Part shown: positions 21,797 through 33,960 of the stretch, in pieces
How positions within the stretch are numbered: position 1 is the stretch's first letter
Layout: every line of letters begins with the position of its first letter
Assembly: GCF_008728515.1 (NCBI RefSeq)
Contig: NC_044988.1
Span: 31,351,159 to 31,415,158, forward strand
Reading direction: 5' to 3'
DNA from: Papio anubis
Lineage: Eukaryota; Chordata; Mammalia; Primates; Cercopithecidae
Length of the DNA stretch: 64,000 nt
The notes under the pieces: generated by a model
Told to the model about the DNA's origin: nothing
What the model saw: the letters and a program-made list of their open reading frames with translations, nothing else
The model's database searches: none
Position numbers and translations under genes: made by a program

Positions 21797-22580
21797 TTTT
21801 AAGTTCTGGGGTACATGTGCAGGATATGCAAGCTCATCACATAGGTAAATGTGTGCCACTATGGTTTGCTGCCCATCACCTAAGTCTTAACCCATCACCT
21901 AAGTATTAAGGCCAGCAATGCTTTAGCTAGTTTTCCTGATGCTGTCCCTTCCCCTGCCACCTCCCCCAACAGGCCCCAGTGTGTGTTGTTACTCTCCCTG
22001 TGTCCATGTGGTCTCATTGTTCAGCTCCCACTTATGAGTGAGAACATGTGGTGTTTGGTTTTCTGTTCCTGCGTTAGTTTGCTTAGTATTCCATGGTGTA
22101 TATGTACCACATTTTCTTATCCAGTCTATTACTGATGAGCATTTAGGTTGATTCCATGTCTTTGTTATTGTGAATAGTGCAATGAATATACACAGGCATA
22201 TACTTTTATAATAGAATAATTTATATTTATTTGGGTACATACCCAGTAATGGGATTGCTGGGTCAAATGATATTTCTGGTTCTAGGTCTTTGAGGTCTTT
22301 GCTACACTGTCTTCCACAATGATTGAACTAATTTACATTTCCACCAACAGTGTCAAAGTATTCCTATCCCTTCACAGCCTCGCAAGCTTCTGTTTCTTCT
22401 TGAGTTTTCAATAATTGCCTTTCTGACTGACATGAGATGGTATCTCACTGCGGTTTTGATTTACATTTCTCTAACAATCAGTGATGTTGAGCTTTTTTCA
22501 TATGTTTTTTGGCCGCATAAATGTCTTCTTTTGAGAAGTGTCTGTTCATATCCTTTGCCCAGTTTTTAATGGGGTTGTTA
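21797..22580 (-). mobile_element. L1PA (older type) 3' end, 5'-truncated
   Basis: Starts aagttctggggtacatgtgc and runs through antisense 3'UTR and ORF2 to gcccagtttttaatggggt. It contains a local duplication in the 3'UTR area (the cccatcacctaagt phrase occurs twice, 21870-21905). About 40 bases of the usual ORF2 end segment around 22080 are missing. I could not find a convincing TSD. Confidence 0.9.
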
Positions 22581-24181
22581 ATTATTACTTAATAAATGAT
22601 TGTATGTCTTTTAAAGGAGCTGAGAGAGGAAAAGAAAGCAAGCATACATTTTGGGGGGAGCTGTTATATTAACCAGTTAATTTGCCATTTCTTGTTCTTT
22701 TCATCTTTTTCTATAGTTTTCAGTAAGCATATGGTGTCCTTTCCTTACTACAATACAGCTTTGTCCACCTACCTCCTTTTTGCTGTTATGATCAAGTATA
22801 TTATATACTACATGTTATAGGTCCACAATATAATTACACACATATTGCTTTATACCACTTTTTTTTAAGAGAAAGGAGAAGAAATATGCATTTATGCCAT
22901 CTTTTATAATTACATAATCACCTCTATTAGTGCTTGGTTTCTTTATGTAGATTTAAATTACTGTCTGTGGTCATTTGCTTTCAGCCTGAAGAACTTCCTT
23001 TGCTATTTCTCGTAAGGCCATTTCTGTATTGTAGCAACTTTAGATAGTGATTTTCCTCCTTTTCCTGCGCTTGTTCATGTTACTTGCTTACTTGTTTAGT
23101 AACTTGGGTAGAGTATTTTATTAAGTCCATTTCCCATGCAGTGTGAAGCCTCTGATGTCATTCTTAGGAGGGTTCAGTCTTGGGCATGGGCATAGTCATC
23201 CTGGGATGACTGGTTTTGGCAGGCTCTCTTTGTCTCTATTTCTTATCTGTCTCCTAAACTGTATGTCTCTGTAGCATTACATTCAGCTGTTAAGCTTCAT
23301 TCATTGCTGGCTGATGACTCAATTTTTTAAAAATAATGTGCTGGCGCATAAATTGCTTCACACGCTGATCCAATTAAATTTGGGCGTCTTGACAGGGCCA
23401 GGCTTTGAGGATTTCTCTGACCACAGGAGGACTCATCTTAGAGTTATCTCTTCACCTGGTTCTGTGTGGTAATCCAGCTGGCTTATAGTTTTGCTTGTTG
23501 CTCTCCTGGAGCTACCAGCCTCTTCTTAATTGCTTATTACCAAAATCTCCATGGTCCATGACAGTTCCTTTAGGATTGAACTTACCCACACTTTGTTCCA
23601 AATAAATTCGATTTCTTTGGGGGAAGCATCTGCATCTTATGTTATTTTGACTTGCCTCTTCATCTGGCAAAATCTCTGAACCACTGCTCTGGAGATGACA
23701 GCAGGCAAAATCACCCACCTCTCTTGGAATACCATATTTTGTGAGCTGAGCACTGAGCAGGGGCAGTAGCCTCTGGTTTTCTCAGCTTGCCTCTTCCAGT
23801 ATGGAATATTCTCCTTATGAAAAGATTGGGGTTAAGATAATTTGGCCCCAGTTTTATTACCCTTCTGTACCTGGAGTAGAACCAGTGAAGTTATAACTGG
23901 AGCTGGGTAGGGGAATGAAGTCTCTGACGTCTTGGCCACACTTGCCTGGAAACTAGCCTTTGTAACATGCAGTTAGGAGAGGATAAAAAATGTTGGCAAT
24001 CTCTTTATCCCAGGAGGATACCTTACCACTTGATTGGTAGCTTAGAAGAAAGTGAGCTGCTCTGGAGTGGAGCTTCTATCAAGCTGAGCTTTAGGGGAAG
24101 GGTAAAGGAGGGAGTGGATAGTGGCATAAGTGACACAGGATCTCACTGTTATTACCAAGATTTAGTAGATTTTATTACTTT
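22581..24181 (-). mobile_element. Probable old L1M, ORF2 start through ORF1 and 5'UTR
   Basis: The phrase agcctgaagaacttcctttgc followed by tatttctcgtaagg matches an antisense old-L1M block near the ORF1/ORF2 junction. The rest, up to about 24180, fits a decayed ORF1/5'UTR but is too diverged to prove by eye. An 80-codon plus frame at 23967-24209 is treated as chance. Confidence 0.5.
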
Positions 24182-24668
24182 CTTCTTTTTTAAATTTCAA
24201 AGTATTTAATTGAGAACTAAAGATTATATGTATTCAAGGTGTGCAATGTGATTATTTGATATACATGTACATTGTGTAATAATTGTCACAATCAAATTAA
24301 TCAACTCATCCATCACCACTTAAGCTGTACACTAGATCCCCAGACCTCATTCATCTTTTAACTGAGAGTTTGTACTCTTTCATCAAATTTCTCCATTTCC
24401 TCACCCCCAGCCTCTGGCAACACCATTCTACTGTCTGTTTCTCTGAGTTTAATTTTTTAGATTTCACATATAAATGAGATTACACAATATTTGTATTTCT
24501 ATGTTTAGCTTATTTTACTTAGCATAGTATCCTCCAGGTTCACCCATGTTGTCTCACAGATGGCAGGACTTCCTTATTTTCTATGGTTGCATAATGTTTC
24601 ATTGTATGTATACATACACATACACCACATTTTAAAAAATTCATTTATCTGTCAATGGACAATTGGCT
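24182..24668 (-). mobile_element. L1MB-type 3' end
   Basis: Antisense landmarks: gtgtgcaatgtgattatttg, gatatacatgtacattgtg, ccatttcctcacccccagcc, cttagcatagtatcctcc. The ORF2 region continues at 25260. Confidence 0.85.
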
Positions 24669-24773
24669 TATTAGGCCAAGGGCATGTGCAGAAAACATAA
24701 CCCCCTTGTACACTGTTGTGTAACCTTCCGCAGGCCTAAATTTTTGTGGCTGTGGGATGGACAAGAACCCCAT
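24669..24773. other. Unassigned 105-base segment between L1MB and LTR
   Basis: The segment containing gggcatgtgcagaaaacata and ttccgcaggcctaaattttt matches neither the flanking L1 nor the LTR body. It could be a leftover of retroviral internal sequence or an earlier insertion. Confidence 0.4.
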
Positions 24774-25167
24774 TGTGATGGTTAATACTGAGTGTCAATT
24801 TGAATGGATTAAAGGATGCAAAGTATTGATCCTGGGTGTGTCTGTGAGGGTATTGCCAAAGGAGATTAACATTTGAGTCAGTGGGCTGGGAAAGGCAGAC
24901 CCACACTCACTCTGGGTGGGCACCATCTAATCAGCTGCCAGCACAGCTAGAATATAAAGCAGGCAGAAAAACATGAAGAGACTAGACTGACCTAGCTTCC
25001 CAGCCTACATCTTTTTCCCATGCTGGATGCTTCCTGCCCTGGAACATTGGACTCTAAGTCCTTCAGTTTTGGGACTCGGACTGGCTCTTCTTGCTCCTCA
25101 GCTTACAGATGGCCTATTGTGGGACCTTGTGATCTTGTGAGTTAAAACTTATTAAACTCCCCTTGAG

Positions 25168-25217
<50 letters not shown>

Positions 25218-25259
25218 CTCCTATTAGTTCTGCCCCTCTAGAGAACCCTCACTGATACA
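24774..25259 (+). mobile_element. LTR-like element, tgtgatggttaat type, family unresolved
   Basis: A dispersed LTR-like repeat from tgtgatggttaatactgag to ccctcactgataca. Internal blocks include ggtgggcaccatctaatc and cttcctgccctggaacattg. Flanks cccat and cctat could be a 5-bp TSD with one change. A TA/TG simple repeat has expanded near its 3' end. Confidence 0.75.
25166..25218. repeat. (TA)n(TG)n(TA)n microsatellite
   Basis: A run of ta dinucleotides, then about 16 tg dinucleotides, then tatatatc, inside the LTR-like element. It is likely to vary in length among individuals. Confidence 0.9.
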
Positions 25260-25480
25260 CCTATCTTTAGCTGAACTAAGGAAAAGTCCTGCAACAATGT
25301 TTTGCAAATATTTTCTCCCATTTTGGAGACTGTCTTGTCATTTTGTTGCTTGCTTCCTTTGTTGTGCAGAACTTTTTAGTTTGATGTGGTCCCACTTGTT
25401 TATTTTTGCTTTGTTGTCTGTGCTTTTGGTGTGCTATCCAAAAAACTATTGCCATGGCAATGTCAAGGTGCTTCTCCCTG

Positions 25481-25514
<34 letters not shown>

Positions 25515-25725
25515 TTCTAGGAGTTTTATGGCTTAAGATACTACATTTAAGTATTTGATCTATTTTAATTTATATATATAGTATAAGATAAGGATTTGAT
25601 TTTGTGTGTGTGTGTGTGTGTGTCTGGATATCCATTCTACCCAAAACCATTTATTGAAGAAACTTTCCTTACATTGTGTATTTTTGGTGCACTAGAGAAA
25701 TATTAGTTGACCATATAGATTTTCT
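25260..25725 (-). mobile_element. L1M ORF2 region, continuation after the LTR
   Basis: Antisense ORF2 landmarks: tttgcaaatattttctccca, tttgttgtgcagaactttt, ggatatccattctaccc, catttattgaagaaac. The order fits the L1MB that began at 24182. Confidence 0.82.
25594..25624. repeat. (TG)n microsatellite
   Basis: About 13 tg/gt dinucleotides within the L1 sequence. Confidence 0.88.
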
Positions 25726-26344
25726 TGAATAAATATGTCTTCATTTCCTGCATGCCCTTAGGAAATTTACAGAGACTTTAAATAGGCGTTAGGTTTTAAA
25801 AATAATTTTCACCACTTAAAGCTATTTTGTATGGGAGCAGCTTTGAGCTCCTCACACTGTCATTCTAGAAGTCGTAGCTCTCCAATTATCTTTAGAAGAA
25901 ACTTAACTGATTAGGGTAAAATAAACAAATTAATGTAAATGCAAAGAGAGCAAACCTGAAGTCTAACTAATTTGGTTATTAGTAGTAATTATTATTTACA
26001 GATAGATTTTTTTGTAGTTCATTAACTGCAAACTTGCTTCATTTGTGTGCTGTAACTCACTAATCAGAAAGCTACATTGAGTGATGGAACTCTAATGTGG
26101 TTTGACTTTTTAAATAAATTTCACGATTTGAATATCAAATTTCAGTGGAGCATTAAATAAGCACTTTACGGCATTGAAGAATTGGTGATTATATGCATTT
26201 TTCTATAAAGCAAATACTTCAGTTTAAGTGTCAGTGTGCTTATATACCCAGGTTTTAATATGCCTGCACTGTACCATATCTTATGTTTGCAGAACTATCA
26301 TAGTAAGAAATTATGTTATTTTCTAGAACACACAGCCTCTGGTT
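25726..26344. other. Single-copy stretch, no transposon seen
   Basis: AT-rich sequence without recognisable repeat consensus. The part around 26000-26260 has homeobox-like AT motifs, but nothing in it proves a function. Confidence 0.45.
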
Positions 26345-26432
26345 TAATTAACTAAGAAATATTTATAGAGTGCCCTCTGCCTAGAAATTCAGCAAATGTA
26401 GTACAAGATACCTATCTTCAAGAAGCTAATTA
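26345..26432 (-). mobile_element. L2 LINE 3' end
   Basis: The phrases aatatttatagagtgccctc, aagatacctatcttcaagaa and gctaatt are an antisense L2 terminus. Confidence 0.65.
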
Positions 26433-27569
26433 TTGAATTGTTAATATGTTCTCTAAACACATCAAAAATAATTTCCAAGATATAATAGTTTAAAAATAGA
26501 TGACTGGTGCAGATGGATTAAGAAGAAAGTGAGGCCCTTAAAAGTTGAAGTATTTTCTGTTAAATCATTGGCTTCAGATTATGGCAATCTTTTCCCCCTT
26601 TTTCTTGGAAGTCTTCAGTTTTGGTGGGGCAGCGTGGGGAAGGCTTTTTCTGCTCCATGAAGTGTTTTCTGGGGAGTGGTAGGTAGTGGATGGTGATTTA
26701 CTGAAGACTGGAGAATTTGCTTCCAATACAGCTCCCTCCTGTAACTATTTAGAATTACTAAGGAATTTCTTGGATTCTACTTGAATCTTGATTTGTTAAG
26801 ATGCTCCTGTGCCCCACAAAGGGAGAGTCTGAGATTTTTGCACCATCTCATCTTTATATAATCTGAATCCAAATACTTCCAGAAGAGAGAAAGTAGTTTT
26901 CTTTTTCTGTCTCCTTGGGAATAATCCACCTTGGAGATTAAGAGAAGGCTGAGTAGTTCCTGGCTTCAAGCAAATTAAAACAGGGCTGAGGGGGCAGCCA
27001 AAATGATGGCACTGAGTGGAAATTTGCGTAGGAATTCCAGTAATTTCCTCCAAAGAACTATGTGGCTTTATTAATAGTCACTTATTGGGTAGCCAAAGCT
27101 ACTTGAGACTGTAGTCCATAATGAGACATAGTCCATAAAGGAGTATGCTGATGATTTGCCCCAGAAAAAGTGTTTGCCACCAAGGGGTTGCATTGATAGG
27201 AGAGAAGGCAAGGGGTGTCAGGAAGATAATTTAGGTGAAAGCCACCACTTCTGAGAGCAACCACTACTAAGGAGAGTTCTTCCTATAGAAAGCTCCAGGG
27301 TGTAGCCTCCAATGGGAACCAACTTTAGCTCCTGACCATCAGTAGTAAGGGAAGAAGTCTCAGCAGGGCTAAAGATGTTACTATCTTGGCTGGAAATGTC
27401 AGCAGACACTGCTGTGAGCCCCTGAAGGGAAAGTATCAGAGAAGCTAAAGTTGGATTCAAAAACAGGGAGCATTCTTTGGAGGTCAATGGCCCAACCTTC
27501 CCTCCTAGTGAGCACTGACCTTAACATTTATTGGAAGAGTAGATTGACATTTAATAGACTTCAGTCAAA
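26433..27569. other. Single-copy stretch, no gene seen
   Basis: Minus-strand frames of 60-89 codons (26796-27053, 27082-27264, 27218-27487) share no family likeness. I see no transposon. Confidence 0.45.
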
Positions 27570-27800
27570 AAGCATATAGCATAGTGGAGAGAGCATGAGC
27601 CTTGGAGGCTGTGTGACAACGGTTTTCATCCATGCTCTGCCACTTACTAGTTTGTGCTCATTGGTGATTTGTCTCAGTTCTTGTCATCCACTAAAAAAAA
27701 AAAATAAGGTGTTATAGAGAGGGCTGAATGAGATAATACATGCAATAGAAACTGGCACATTACAGGTACTCAAAATGTAATAGCCAATATTGTTCTTTCC
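27570..27800 (+). mobile_element. MIR SINE, nearly complete
   Basis: Blocks in order: gcatagtggagagagcatgag, catgctctgccacttactag, a diverged middle with an A12 run, gctgaatgagataatacatg, ctggcacattacaggtactc. The A run is a later expansion. Confidence 0.82.
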
Positions 27801-28954
27801 TGTGTGAATTAGAAACTGATGAAACTTCAAGGCCTCTAACCAATTATTGAGCCCTTGAATTATGTCCTGCCTCTTGTATTCTTATAGAAATCATCTAGGG
27901 GAATGTAGTATGGGAAAATTATTAAGTAAGTACTAGAGGCAGGCCCTGTGCCTGTGAAAGCCAGCACACTATTACATAGAGAAGGACTTGCAATCAGTCC
28001 TAGCAATTTCATGAGCTCTAGAGACCAGCATTCCCATTCTATGTATTTCCAGTGATAACTGCAGGACACATCATTATTACACTGGTGAAAGAATTGTAGT
28101 CACAAAAGATTTGGTTGCTGGAAAAGATTTTCAGCATAAGTTTCCTTTACCTCATGTATAAAAGATGTAAGCCAAATTTCTCTTAAAAATTCGCTGCTTG
28201 GTTTATTTCACCTTGCCCAGCTCTATGTGTAATAGGTAGATACTTTGGGGATCACTTTGCAATTCAAAATCTGAACCTTTCAAAGATGCTTCTTGATTTG
28301 ATGTTCCAGGTGGCTGAAGAGGAAATGAACTTTAAGTGATTGTTTGTGGCTTTGACAGGTCATGATCTACTTCCTGCAGTAGGTTTAATGTGCACCTGAA
28401 CTTTAGCCCTCACATTTTTCTGATTATGGAACAAAATCGTATGACAGTGGCAAGTAGCTCATTCTCATGCATATCCAATGTTCAATCAAGGCAGGGCTCA
28501 AAGCTGATGGGCATTTCTGTGATTGGCATTTCTTACTTAACTCCAGCATCAAAGGAATTTGAACAATTTGGCTGGTGGGCACAAAGGAAGGTTATGCCTC
28601 ACTGTATGTATAAGCATTTACGCACTTAATGCTCTCAAAAGTGTGTCATTCTTTCACAACTCAAATTTTGCATGATTTATTGATAAAAGATAAAGAAATT
28701 GACATATTTCAAGAAAATATTGCAAGAATTATGGATCTGAGCATTTGAAGCATCATTACACATTAAAAATTCATAAAGTTTTCAGAGATACCGCTATTGT
28801 GGTGTAGCATCAAATCATTGTTCTAATAAGGAACACTTTTGAACATTATGAAATATTATTGGTATCTAGAGTTTGGTGCAGATAATACAATTAAAATGTT
28901 TTTATGTTATCATTTATACACTCAATCTCAATGATGAAAATTCATTTTATTATA
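27801..28954. other. Single-copy stretch, no gene seen
   Basis: No repeat consensus is recognised. Frames at 27860-28069 (minus) and 28390-28629 (plus) have no recognisable product. Confidence 0.45.
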
Positions 28955-29264
28955 TATCCTGTTTTTTTAAATTTCAATAAGTTTTGGGGGAATAGGTGGT
29001 GTTTGGTTCCTTGAGTAACTTCTTTAATGGTGATTTCCGAAATTTTGGTGCACCCATCACTCAAGCAGTGTACATTGTACCCAGTGTGTGGTCTTTTATC
29101 CTTCACCCCCCTCCCAACCTTCCCCCCAAGTCCCCAAAGTCCATTGTATCATTCTTATGCCTTTGAGTCCTCATAGCTTAGCTCCCACTTATGACTAGGA
29201 ACGTATGATGTTTGGTTTTCTATTCCTGAGTTACTTCACTTAGAATAATGGTCTCCAATTCCAT
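28955..29264 (-). mobile_element. L1PB-type 3' end, 5'-truncated
   Basis: Starts with oligo-T then caataagttttgggggaata, and runs through gcacccatcactcaagcag to ataatggtctccaattcc. About 310 bases were inserted. No clear TSD is seen. Confidence 0.88.
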
Positions 29265-29269
29265 AATGA

Positions 29270-29548
29270 AGTAAATTCAGATGTTTAACAACAAATATTT
29301 ATTAAGAGTCTGTTTTGTGTCAAGCCCTGAACTAGCACTGCATTTTAATAAGGTCTCATTCTAGTTGTATGTACAGACAACAAATTTTATACACAGACAT
29401 GCAATAATTAAAGATTTTATACATGTTATAAGGGAAAGACTGTGCAGGGATGATAAAGTTTATGAGGTGATCTACTTTAGATAGAACACTGAAGGAAGAA
29501 CTCCCTAGGACTTAAGTGAAGTTACATATAAGGTGAGATCTGAAGAAT
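29270..29548 (-). mobile_element. L2 LINE 3' region, first part
   Basis: Antisense L2: aacaaatatttattaagag, caagccctgaactagcac, gtgagatctgaagaatgag. It is interrupted by an L1MA and continues at 32453. Confidence 0.72.
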
Positions 29549-29561
29549 GAGAAACCAGCCA

Positions 29562-32452
29562 ATTTTTTCACTTTGTTTTGTTGTGTTTTAATTTTTGTAG
29601 ATACATAGTCGGTGTATATAATTGTGGGGTACCTGAGATATTTTGATAGAGGCAATGCAATACATAATAATCACATCAGGGTAAATAAGGTGTCCATCAC
29701 CTCAAGCATTTATCCTCTGTGCTACAAACAATAAGATTATACTCTTTCAGTTATTTTAAAATGTACAATTGAATTATTATTCACTATAGTCATCTCGTTG
29801 TGCTATCAAATACTAGTTCTTATTCATTCTAATTTTTGTACCCATTAACCATCTCCACTTCTGCTAACCCCTTCACCCCTACTACCCTTCCCAGTCTCTG
29901 ATAATCATCTTTCTACTCTATCTTCATGAGTGTAATTGTTTTAATTTTTAGTTCCCACAAATAAGTGAGAGCATGCAAAGTTTGTCTTTCTGTGCCTGAC
30001 TTATTTCACTTAACATAATGACCTCCAGTTCCATTCATGTTGTTGTAAATGACTGCATCTCTTGAGTATATGTACCACATTTTCTTTATCCATTCATCTG
30101 TGGAGGGACACTTAAGTTGCTTCCAAATCTTGGTTATTGTGAAAAATGCTGCAATAAACATGATAGTGCAGATATTTCTTCGATATACTGATTTCCTTTC
30201 TTTTGGGTATATACCTAGCAATGGGATTGCTGGATCATATGGTAGCTCTAGTTTTTGTTTTCTAAGGAGCCTCCATACTGTTCCCTATAGTGGTTGTATT
30301 AATTTACATTCCCACCAACAGTGTATGAGAATTCCCTTTTCTCTATACCCTCACCAGCATTTATTATTGCCTGACTTTTGGATAAAAGTCATTTTAACTG
30401 CAGAGACATCTCATTGTAGTTTCGATTTGTTGTCGGTTGTCTCTTCACTTTGTTGATTGTTTCCTTTGCTGTGCAGAAGCTTTTCAACTTGATGTGATCC
30501 TATTTGTCTATTTTCTTGCTTTGGTTGACTGTGTTTCTGGGATATTACTCAAGAAATCTTTGCCCATTCCAATGTCCTGGAGAGTTTCCCAAATGTTTTC
30601 TTTTAGTAAGTTCATAGTTTGAGGTCTTAGGGTTAAGTCTTTAATGCATTTTGATTTGAGTTTTGTATATGGCAAGAGACAGGGGTCTAATTTCATTCTG
30701 CTGCATATGGATATCCACTTTCCCAGCACCATTTATTGAATAGACTGTCTTTTCCCCAATGTATGTTTTTGCACCTTTGTCAAAAATAGGTTCACTGTAG
30801 ATTCATGGATTTGTTTCTGGATTCTCTATTCTGTTGCATTGGTACATACGTCTGTTTTAATGCCAGTAAGATGTTGTTTTTGTTCCTATAGCTCTGTAGC
30901 ATAATTTGAAGTTAGATAATATGATTCCTCCATTTTATTGTTTTTGCTCAAGATAGCTGTTGTTATTCTGGATCTTTTGTGGTTCTACATAAATTTTAGA
31001 ATTTTTTTTTTTCTGTGAAGAATGGCATTGGTATTTTGATAGGGATTACATTGAATCTGTAGCTTGCTTTGGGTAGTATGATATTTTAACAATCCATGTT
31101 AGATATCCTGTGTTCCAATCCATGAACATGGAATATTATTTTCCAATTTTGGGTGTCCTCTTTCTTTCATTGGTGTTTTATAGTTTTAATTGTAGAGCTC
31201 TTTCACTTCTTTGGTTAATTTCTAGGTATTTAATTTTATTTGTAGCTACTGTAAATAGAGTTATTTTATTGATTTCTTTTTCAGATTGTTCACTGTTGGC
31301 ATATGTAAATACTATTTTTTTGGTATGTTGATTTTGTATCCTGCAACTTTACTGAATTCATTTATCAGTTATATTAGTTTTCTTGTGTAGTCTTTAGGTT
31401 TTTCCAGATATAAGATCATATTACCTACAAAGATAATTTGACTTCTTCCTTTCCAATTTACATGCCCTTTATTTCTTTCTCTTGTCTGTTTGCTCTAGCT
31501 AGGACTTCCAGTACTATGTTGAATAACAGTAGTAACAGTGGGCATTCTTGTCATGTTCCAGATTTTAGAAGAAAGGCTTTCTGTTTTTCCCCATTCAGTA
31601 TGACACTAGCTGTGGGTTTATCATACATGGCTTTTATTATGTTGAAGTACGTTCCTTCTATACCCAGTTTTTATATTTTTGTTTTTTATCATAAGGGATG
31701 TTAAATTTTATCAAATACCTTTTCAGCATCAGTTGAAATGATCCTATGGTTTGTGTTCTCCATTCTATTGATATCAAATATATTACATTGATTGATTTGT
31801 GTAGGTTAAACCATCCTTGGATCCCTGGGATAAATCCTGCTTGGTCATGATGAATGATCTTTTTAATGGGTTGTTGAATTCAGTTTGCTAGTATTGTGTT
31901 GAGGATTTTTCCGTCAATATTCATCAGGGATATTGGCTTGTAGTTTTCTCTTTTTTTAATGTGTCTTTGTCTGGTTTTGGTATCCTCGTAATATTGGCCT
32001 CATAGAATGACTTTGAAATTATTCCTTCCTCTTCTATTTTTTGGGATAGTTTAAATAGGATTGGTATTAGTTCTTCTTTAAATGTTCAGCAGAATTCAGC
32101 AGTGAAGCCATTGGGTCCTGGCCTGTTTTTACTGGCGTACTTTTTATTATGGCTTTGAACTCATTACATGTTATTGGTTTGTTCAGGTTTTGGATTTCTT
32201 CATGGTTCAATCTTCGTTGGTTGTATGTGTCTAGGAATTTATCCATTTCTTCTAGATTTTCTAATTTATTGACTTACAGTTCCTTGTAGAAGCCACTAAC
32301 GATTCTTTGAATTTCTGTGGTATTGGTTGTAAAGCCTCCTTTTTCATCTCTGATTTTATATATTTGAGTCTTCTCTCTTTTTTTCTTAGTCTGGCTAATG
32401 TTTGTCAATTTTACTTATCAAAAAATGAAGTTTTTATTTCATTGATATTTTG
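29562..32452 (-). mobile_element. L1MA, 2.9 kb, 5'-truncated, inserted in L2
   Basis: Starts in the 3'UTR (tttttgtagatacatagtcg, ggggtacctgagatattttg) and extends through most of the reverse-transcriptase half of ORF2 to about ttgatattttgg. A likely 13-bp TSD is gagaaaccagcca (29549-29561) and gagaagccagtca (32453-32465), two differences. All ORF2 frames are broken; the longest pieces are 135 codons or less and lie antisense to ORF2. Confidence 0.9.
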
Positions 32453-32690
32453 GAGAAGCCAGTCATTTGAAAAGTAGCAAGAAAAGTGTTTCAGGCAGAG
32501 GAAAAACAACATAGAACCATGGCAAGGGAAGAGTTTGGTATACTGAGGAATTACATAATGTAACTAGAGAAGCTTGAGCAAGGATTTTATGATGGCTCCT
32601 ATATAAGATGTGAGAAAAACAAGGCTCAAGAAGTAATTGTTGAAGCATGCAGAGGCAATAAGTGACAAACCTGGGCATAAAATTCTAGCT
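32453..32690 (-). mobile_element. L2 LINE, continuation after L1MA
   Basis: The phrases gtgtttcaggcagaggaaaa, acaacatagaaccatggc and aggattttatgatggctcc continue the antisense L2 interrupted at 29548. Confidence 0.7.
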
Positions 32691-33229
32691 TTCTAATTGA
32701 AATATTAAGCTTGTTCTGCCATTATTAAAGACAGAGAGAGGTGAAAAGAGATGAACAAAGTATGTAAAAGTCATTTTTCCTGGCCTCTTGATACTTGTGG
32801 TAATGCTACACATGTGTTTATTACACTCCTTTCTATCAGTTCATTTATCCAAAATAAGTATTGGCAAAGAAAGTTCTAGTACAATAAAAATGAAAACACA
32901 AATGATGGCAAAGAAAAATAGAGATGATTAAAAAAATAGCAATCACTACAAGGAAGGCAAAGGCAGAACATAACATTATAGTAACACTACTGGTTTATTA
33001 ACTTCTTCAACTTCATTGCATGCTAGAAACTGTTGGGAATTTATTTAGTCACTAAATTTACATAGTTTGTAAAACACAAGCAAATTGACATATACCCAGG
33101 AATTCTGGCTTCTATATTTCTTGGTATTTGGCTTGACTTTAAAATAAAATTATTTTAGTTGTAAGATGTAGCAAATGCTTCTGAAATTGGAATATTGAAC
33201 TAACTAGAAAATAATACTAATATAGGAGG
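32691..33229. other. Single-copy stretch, no feature seen
   Basis: AT-rich, no recognisable repeat or gene. Confidence 0.45.
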
Positions 33230-33960
33230 GAAGTAGAGGAGTGATATCCCCTGATATGCTGCAAAATCACAATTACTAAGTATCTTACCTGTGGCCCACT
33301 GGAATGGGATACTGACATTTAAAAACTCACTGACACTTGAGAGATATGATGCCAGTGGTAATTGTAAGAGTTGTGGAGTTGGGCGGCTCAACTTAACTAA
33401 TCACTAATTCAGGACATAATGTACCCAAAACCAAAAGACCTCTCTGACAGCACTTAAAGACACCCTTTATTATTGTAGGCAGAAGGCCTATTGGCTTAAA
33501 AATCAGTCCCAGGACCTAACTGAGAGAGAGTCAAATTGTAGAGAAGGCTCAATTTGAAGTTCTACTAAATCTCAAATTCTAAAGTCTGAGCCTTGATAAG
33601 GAAAGAATGGGATCCTGGGACACAGGATAAGAACATCTAGGTGAAGGAATTTGAGAACCTTGAATCCTCAGAATCCTTGAACCCTCTGGGCCTGTAGAAT
33701 TCGTTCATTATTCTTTGCCTAAAAATATTACAGAGGTATCTCTTGAGGCAGATGCTTTGCAAGATGATAATATTCCTTCCTCAAGATTTGTCCCCCTCCC
33801 ATCATGGCATTAACCTTGTTGGACTGGTTAATATTAACCGTAAGCAAATTGATGTAAAGTAACTTTTCAAATACGTTTCCAACTTCTACATCCAAAATGT
33901 TTCCATTGCTCAACACATTTTTGAAATTCCATTTATGAAAATATCTCATATTTGTGCAGT
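33230..33960 (+). mobile_element. Possible ERVL/MaLR internal (gag-region) remnant
   Basis: The phrases agcacttaaagacacccttt, ggcctattggcttaaaaatc, gaaagaatgggatcctggga and cacaggataagaacatctagg follow the wording of ERVL-class gag-side internal sequence. It is decayed, with no open frame of useful length and no LTR next to it. Assignment rests on eye matching only. Confidence 0.42.

Noticed and set aside
28940..29280. Target duplication for the L1PB end at 28955-29264
   Set aside because: Candidate flanks (atgaaaattcattt and atgaagtaaattc) match too loosely.
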